From Alloscardovia omnicolens DSM 21503 (GTDB lineage: Bacteria; Actinomycetota; Actinomycetes; Actinomycetales; Bifidobacteriaceae), in assembly GCF_000420505.1 (NCBI RefSeq), contig NZ_ATVB01000015.1:1-38032 (forward strand): a DNA stretch of 38,032 bases, in the 5' to 3' direction. A program made the translations under genes and the position numbers. The notes under the pieces were generated by a model that was given only the letters and a program-made list of their open reading frames with translations, was not told the origin of the DNA and searched no databases. Below, piece after piece: positions 34,301-38,032 of this stretch (its first letter is position 1; each line of letters opens with the position of its first letter).

Positions 34301-37072
34301 CTTACCCGCTGGAACAATTGTATCCGCGTAGCTAGGTTCAGGGTTCACACTAGCAACCGTCACGGTTACCTTGGCAGTGTCCTTCGAACCATCAGGATAA
34401 GTAACTGTTACAGTGCCCTCAATCTTGTCGCCACTCTTAGCGGAATCAGGAATCTTAACCGTCACTTCACCAGTGTTTGGATCAACCGTTACAGGAGAAC
34501 CGCCAGGAACAGAGAACTTCGTACCCTCAGGCAAGTTCTTGTCACCCGTCTGAGGAACCTTCACAGTCTGGCCAGGCTTACCCGAACCAGGCTTATACGA
34601 AGGATCGTGCTCATCGGCCTGAGGAGTCTTAGGCGCAGGAACATCCTTGACAGTCACCTTTACGGGCTTGCTTTCAGACGTTCCATCTGGATACGTTACC
34701 TTCACAGTAACCGTATACTCAGTATCCTTCTCAACCTTACCTGCAGTCGCAGTAATAGCGCCTGTTTTCTCGTCAATCTTCAGATCCTTCAGATTGCTTA
34801 AATCATCAGGATTGGAAATCTCGAACTTCGTTCCAGCAGGAACAGCCGGATCAGAAACAGGAGCAGCAACCTTAACAGGGTCTCCTTCGTTTACTGTTAC
34901 ATCTGTATAAGAAGGATCGTAAACGTTTCGATCTTCCTTGTTCGCAATTACGAAGTGCGTCATAACCTCGACGGAGCTCTCGTCTGTAAAGACAGCTACA
35001 ACTGGTACGTCAATCTTGGTGCCTGGCTTAGCGTCAGCTGGGGCGACAACCGATACAGTACCGGTTGCCTTGTCGATGGAGACTTTGTAACCCTCTGGAG
35101 CAGTGTAGGTCCCAGGAATGCTGAACGGTTCCTTCGCTGCTAACTTTGGATCGAGCTGATCGGCAGGAATGCGCTCTTGCTCATCTGTAGTGGTCAGGTC
35201 GAAGCCCTTTACATCAGACGTTCCAGTAGAACCTGCCTTCACACTCACATCGTCATATACAGGTCGAGAACCAACAATAACAGTATACGTATCTACACCA
35301 AACGATGTACCACGAGTTCCTGTTTCTGCGTTAACTGGATACAACGTAGCCGTAAAGTTCGTTGTCTTCGTCAATCCCAAACCAGCAGTCTTGAGTGGGA
35401 AGGAAGGAATAGTACCGTCAGCGTTTGCAGCTACAACTGGTCCGGTTGCTACAACCTTACCTGTAGAAGTATTGATCCATTCAATCTGGTACTTCACACC
35501 GCCTACGAATTGGTTTGGCAAACCGGAAGTTTCAGTTTCTGCAACATCTCCAGGAACACCAGAATTGAGGATATCCTTACCGTCAGTTACGCGGAAGTTC
35601 ACGTAATCTGGATACGCAGCCAAAATGATACCGTCGGCCTCATTCCAGTTGAAGTTGTTCTGCCAGGTAGCCAGCAAGCCGTTGTACTGACCGAGACCCA
35701 TGTAGCCGTTGGTCATCCATGGCGTACCGAGAGCAACACCTGGCTTCATATCGGTGGATACGAACAACCAATCGCGGTTGATGTGCTTGGAAATGTTGCC
35801 ACCGAGCATGGCGACATCGCCTGCGGAAGTAGACCAGCGATCGATGGTTGGAGACTCAGCGATCTTGTGGTACGCGTTGTTCACCTTGTCGATGTTTGCC
35901 TTAATTAAAGGCATAGTACCTGGATTGTTCCATGTGGCGCCATACGTGCCCTTGAACTGGATGTTGAATAATCCATCGGCGCTCACCTTAGCCGATGCGG
36001 TTTCTGCAATCCACTTGTCCTGACCTTCCTTCGCCATCTGCACGCGAATCCAGTCCTGCAGGCTTGCTTCGTTGTCGATAGTCCAACCAGCACCACGAAC
36101 TTCCTTCGCAGAAGAACCAAACGTAGAGGTCGGCTCAGCGTAGATCTTCTCCAGCGCGTAGTCGGAGAGATACGAGGCGTATACCGTCGCGTCTTCAGCA
36201 GCAACATCAATACCCTTATCGAAGTAGTACTTAGGGAAGGCTGCACCACTAGACCAACCCTGAGCACCAGCAGCTTTAACCAGCTCCCAGTGCACATCAC
36301 CACGGACCATACCGAGCTTGAACGCAGGAACATTCTTCTCAACGTTCTTGAGGTTGTGCATAACCTCGTTTTCAGGCTTCAAACCGTAACGAATATTCAC
36401 ATGATCAAGACGATCCGGTCCAACGCCATCACCAATCTCAGCATCGTATGCATAATCGCGTGGACCCCAGCTACCGTTGTAGTAATTCGACAACTGAGTG
36501 AGATGATCCTTATCAGGATTATCCGCCCAAATGCGCCACTTCTCACCCTGAGGAAGATTGGGATCTGCATCGAAGGTGTAGGTCTTACCAGTTTCCGTGG
36601 TAAAGTCCTTCATCTTAATGGCATATTCGCCTGATGCGTTCGTTGTGGTCGTGTAGATTGGAGAAATAGATCCATCCTTTTCCATCCACTGAGCATACAC
36701 ACGCACACCCTGCATAGGAATAGGCGGGAACCCTGCATCATTCAAATGAACTTTATAGTTACCGTAGCGCTGAACATAAACCTGACCAGTAATCGTCTTC
36801 GTTCCGTCTACGCTCGAAGGAGACTCGATTGCATCCTTATATCTACTTGCTTGATCGGAGTACGTGTATCGTTGCTGGCCAATGCCAGTCTGATATACAC
36901 CATCCTTATTAAAGCCTGGGTAATTAACCCCGGCTTCAGCAGGAGTAGAAGCCGATGCGAAGCTCCCGCTTAAACCAAAACTTGTGGCAACAAGAGCAAT
37001 CATACCTACAGAAGCTATGAGCTTCCTAAACCCTAATCGCCCGTTACCGGGGTAATGTTTTCTATCTGTCAT
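31310..37072 (-). CDS. LPXTG-like surface protein with Rib repeats and calcium-binding TSP3 repeats
   Basis: A 1920-residue cell-wall adhesin-like protein. Signal peptide about 1-42 (cleavage near SFASA). An N-terminal region (about 90-200) looks like a CnaB or carboxypeptidase-regulatory fold, followed by a unique domain to about 600. From about 600 to 1005 and 1146 to 1620 come Rib/alpha-like domains, recognised by YDPSY/HDPSY openings, GTKF, TGEVTV and VTYPDGS. Two thrombospondin type-3 blocks with DTDGDG and DPDTDKDGVNDGDE motifs (about 1007-1145 and 1624-1870) should bind calcium. The tail is a sortase signal: LAKTG (1890-1894), a hydrophobic stretch and RRRA. The ribosome site is weak (AAGAGA). 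Repeat blocks are near-identical at DNA level, so copy number may vary. Ligand unknown. Confidence 0.93.
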   Translation of the reverse strand: MTDRKHYPGNGRLGFRKLIASVGMIALVATSFGLSGSFASASTPAEAGVNYPGFNKDGVYQTGIGQQRYTYSDQASRYKDAIESPSSVDGTKTITGQVYVQRYGNYKVHLNDAGFPPIPMQGVRVYAQWMEKDGSISPIYTTTTNASGEYAIKMKDFTTETGKTYTFDADPNLPQGEKWRIWADNPDKDHLTQLSNYYNGSWGPRDYAYDAEIGDGVGPDRLDHVNIRYGLKPENEVMHNLKNVEKNVPAFKLGMVRGDVHWELVKAAGAQGWSSGAAFPKYYFDKGIDVAAEDATVYASYLSDYALEKIYAEPTSTFGSSAKEVRGAGWTIDNEASLQDWIRVQMAKEGQDKWIAETASAKVSADGLFNIQFKGTYGATWNNPGTMPLIKANIDKVNNAYHKIAESPTIDRWSTSAGDVAMLGGNISKHINRDWLFVSTDMKPGVALGTPWMTNGYMGLGQYNGLLATWQNNFNWNEADGIILAAYPDYVNFRVTDGKDILNSGVPGDVAETETSGLPNQFVGGVKYQIEWINTSTGKVVATGPVVAANADGTIPSFPLKTAGLGLTKTTNFTATLYPVNAETGTRGTSFGVDTYTVIVGSRPVYDDVSVKAGSTGTSDVKGFDLTTTDEQERIPADQLDPKLAAKEPFSIPGTYTAPEGYKVSIDKATGTVSVVAPADAKPGTKIDVPVVAVFTDESSVEVMTHFVIANKEDRNVYDPSYTDVTVNEGDPVKVAAPVSDPAVPAGTKFEISNPDDLSNLKDLKIDEKTGAITATAGKVEKDTEYTVTVKVTYPDGTSESKPVKVTVKDVPAPKTPQADEHDPSYKPGSGKPGQTVKVPQTGDKNLPEGTKFSVPGGSPVTVDPNTGEVTVKIPDSAKSGDKIEGTVTVTYPDGSKDTAKVTVTVASVNPEPSYADTIVPAGKTTKVKPTNTGDAYPSNTKFAIDKDFTAPKGYTVTIDQNTGEISVTVAPAGKDGADAEQITVPVVVTYPSDSGAVTDNVNAKFLLDTDGDGTPDIKDDDDDNDGIKDEDEKKDGTDPKNPDTDGDGLTDKEEKDHGTNPLDPDTDKDGVNDGDEVNGSKNPFKDHKSDPNGKPGNTDPLNPDSDGDGKKDGEELNKKVDDNGKTVDDPSQTDPKTDPNDPNKNVYQPAYTAIEVNEGAAIKVAAPVSTPAVPAKTTFAIEDAAGLTGLQIGADGAITGTAPSVDKDTTYTVKVKVTYPDKSSETIDAVIKVKNAPADAQTHNPSYEDKTGKPGETVKVPQTGDKNLPEGTKFSVPGGSPVTVDPNTGEVTVQVDDKAKPGDEIKTMVTVTYPDGSKDEVPVKVTVVKKDDKDLYQPTYKPVTVVELNDYTVAAPTSDPAVPSGTTFKFVNTAPAGLDNPTFNADGSFSGTAPEVKATTPYKVNVLVTYPDGTTETINTVVTVVDKPKQNTEHDPSYEPGKGKPGETVKVSQTGDKNLPEGTKFSVPKDSPVTVDPNAGVVTVQIDDKATPGTVIEETVTVTYPDGSKDEVPVKVTVQSPDKVLDPEPSYADTIVKAGATTSVKPTNTGDEYPTGTKFAIDPKFTAPQGYAVSINPSTGEISVTVVPAGKDGADAEQITVPVVVTYPADSGAVTDNANAKFQLDTDGDGTPDITDNDDDNDGVPDDQEKKDGTDPKNPDTDGDGLNDGDEKKHGTNPLDPDTDKDGVNDGDEVSGDKNPFKDHKSDPNGKPGNTDPTNPDSDGDGVKDGDELNTKVDENGKTVDDPSQTDPKTDPNSKDTDKDGVDDGTEIKDGTDPTNPDTDHDGLNDGDEKKHGTDPKNPDTDKDGISDGDEVDGSKNPFKDDKFDPNGKPGNTDPTNPDTDNDGVNDGDEVTGKYNNGKPTNPNRNDKTGQVATKTGKTAKSSPLAKTGVNVIALASIALMAMIAGAIATLRRRA
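31450..32200 (-). repeat. Second TSP3 calcium-binding repeat block
   Basis: About 240 codons of Asp/Gly/Asn/Pro/Lys-rich repeats with the DxDxDG pattern. It is longer than the first block at about 33640-34050, and the two share long stretches of almost identical DNA. Confidence 0.75.
33640..34050 (-). repeat. First TSP3 calcium-binding repeat block
   Basis: About 137 codons of DxDxDG-type repeats between two groups of Rib-like domains. Confidence 0.75.
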
Positions 37073-37197
37073 AATTCATCTCTTTTTCTTTCTAGATACA
37101 AAATTGATGAATGTAGGTGCCCATAGAGCTGCAATGCTTACACTCACAAGTAAAAGTGAAATGCTTACGCATCTCGCTTCTTCATTGTGAGGTATTC

Positions 37198-37227
37198 ATA
37201 ATATTTCCCCTCTATAAATACACCCAA
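37198..37227 (-). promoter_or_regulatory. Promoter candidate of the surface protein gene
   Basis: On the minus strand TTGGGT (37222-37227), 18 nt, TATTAT (37198-37203). It would give a leader of about 120 nt. The C10 tract lies 14 nt upstream of the -35. The region has no other gene; a 39-codon open frame (37076-37195) encodes a hydrophobic stretch ending RKKKR but lacks a supported start. Confidence 0.4.
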
Positions 37228-37241
37228 CTCCTAAAACGCTA

Positions 37242-37251
37242 CCCCCCCCCC
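37242..37251. repeat. Homopolymeric C10/G10 tract
   Basis: Ten C on the plus strand between the surface protein promoter candidate and the end of the insertion element. Such tracts change length by slippage. Length could alter promoter activity. Confidence 0.85.
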
Positions 37252-38032
37252 GGAAATAGGGTTATACGACAAGTATTGTTGGTGGGGGTGTTATTCGTTG
37301 AGTGCGTTGAGTTGACTTTTGGGTTGGATCATGTTAGGTCTGCCCAACTGATGGCTTATCCGTAGTGTTGGCGTTGAGCATGTTCGTGTTCGCTGTGGTG
37401 TATGGCCAGTTGTGTGTAGATATTTTTGATGTGTTGATCGGCGGGCATGATCTGGATGAGTTGTGCTGCGGGTAGAGGACATTGTGTGTGCATGTAACAC
37501 CACCACATGCATGCTTTGATACGGTGCAGTAACAACCAGTCACGATGCGCGCGTAGCATAGCGCGTAGTCTGGCGTTATAGCTTTCTATCTGGTTATTAA
37601 AAGCAGGAATAATTGCCTGCTTAGTCACCTCGGAGTTGAGGTAGGTGAACAGGTCGCCTGCACGTAGTCTGGTGTTGAGCATGTTACATGCTCTTACGAG
37701 ACGCTCGTGAGTGTTGACGATACACCCGTTAGTGAGAACGGTTTTCTCGACAAGCATGTGTTTATACTGCGCGCACCAGGTGGTATAACAACCGATCCAC
37801 GCGGCTTGTTGTTCATCATTGATAATACGGGTAAGTTGTTGTGATAAAGCGTAGAGTTCTTGACCAGCCTTGAATCATTGGATTCCTAGTAGTACGCGAT
37901 CGTACATTCGCACTGATATGGAAAAGACAGCGTTGAATTCTGGTATCAGACCATTGCGCGTGGCATACTTTAGCAAATCCTGCACCACCATCAGTGACAA
38001 CCACGTCAGGAGGAGCGATACGTGCCAGTAAT
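37252..38032 (-). mobile_element. Partial IS1249-like (IS256-family) insertion element
   Basis: Right-hand part beyond the window. The left boundary is estimated just after the C tract, where GGGTTATACGACAAG could be the terminal repeat; the other end is not visible, so this cannot be confirmed. Confidence 0.55.
37356..38032 (-). pseudogene. IS1249-like transposase, C-terminal part, frameshifted and cut by the window edge
   Basis: Two frames join into one transposase. The upstream part reads VVTDGGAGFAKV and QRCLFHISANVRSRTTRNPMI, carrying one catalytic Asp region of the IS256 group. The downstream part, in another frame, reads AGQELYALSQQLTRI, then LVEKTVLTNGCIVNTHERLV, NNQIESYNARLRAML (the region of the final catalytic Glu) and IKACMWWCYMHT. 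The shift falls near 37870-37880. The start lies outside the window. The element is probably inactive unless the shift is a read error. Confidence 0.85.

Noticed and set aside
31682-34801. A 1039-codon open frame on the plus strand
   Set aside because: It is antisense to the surface protein. Its Ile/Arg/Leu-rich repetitive translation reflects the repeat DNA and biased codons; no ribosome site or family match.
31450-35265. CRISPR-like repetition
   Set aside because: The repeats are in frame with protein domains of the surface protein and have no regular spacer pattern.

Overview
The window looks like chromosome of a low-GC member of the Bifidobacteriaceae (Alloscardovia, Gardnerella, Scardovia or a relative). 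The pointers are the actinobacterial gene string dacB-tilS-hpt-ftsH-folE-folP-folBK-DUF3180, the folB-folK fusion, an EttA-type ABC-F protein, an LPXTG-like surface protein with Rib and calcium-binding repeats, and an IS1249-like transposase. Genus is inferred from family memory only; no rRNA or tRNA gene is visible.

Layout. (1) 22-2740: a minus-strand accessory operon with a Fic-family protein and a type I DNA methyltransferase (hsdM). It is driven by a clear sigma-70 promoter that sits inside an array of palindromes; hsdS and hsdR presumably lie past the left edge. (2) 3086-4765: ettA. (3) About 4850-16090: a regulatory and glycosidase cassette. Two large GH3-family proteins, each with N- and C-terminal membrane anchors and with the GH3 domains in permuted order, lie at its two ends (5196-8315 minus, 12860-15847 plus). 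Between them is a minus-strand operon of two LytTR response regulators and two AgrC-like histidine kinases. Both kinases are broken, one by a frameshift and one by an in-frame stop, while both regulators are intact. The cassette is bracketed by two related non-coding elements that each look like promoter, C/U-rich segment and intrinsic terminator, so they may be paralogous small RNAs. (4) 16119-17030: acyl-CoA thioesterase tesB.

(5) 17072-29393: a long minus-strand block of housekeeping genes, many overlapping or abutting: AI-2E transporter, glycosyltransferase, dacB, tilS, hpt, ftsH, folE, folP, folBK, DUF3180 and one unrecognised protein. It combines envelope building, tRNA-Ile lysidine synthesis, purine salvage, membrane proteolysis and folate synthesis. 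(6) 29513-31144, plus strand: a second glycosyltransferase and a four-TM protein whose natural start codon appears to be ATA. (7) 31310-37072: a 1920-residue sortase-type surface protein with Rib-like domains and two thrombospondin-type-3 calcium blocks. Its upstream region carries a C10 tract. (8) 37252-38032: the end of an IS1249-like (IS256-family) element with a frameshifted transposase, cut by the window edge.

The most unusual region is 4850-16090: permuted, membrane-tethered GH3 proteins, a LytTR system that has lost both kinases, shared upstream motifs resembling LytTR sites, and two flanking candidate small RNAs. All functional statements are from reading the sequence; no search or folding program was run.
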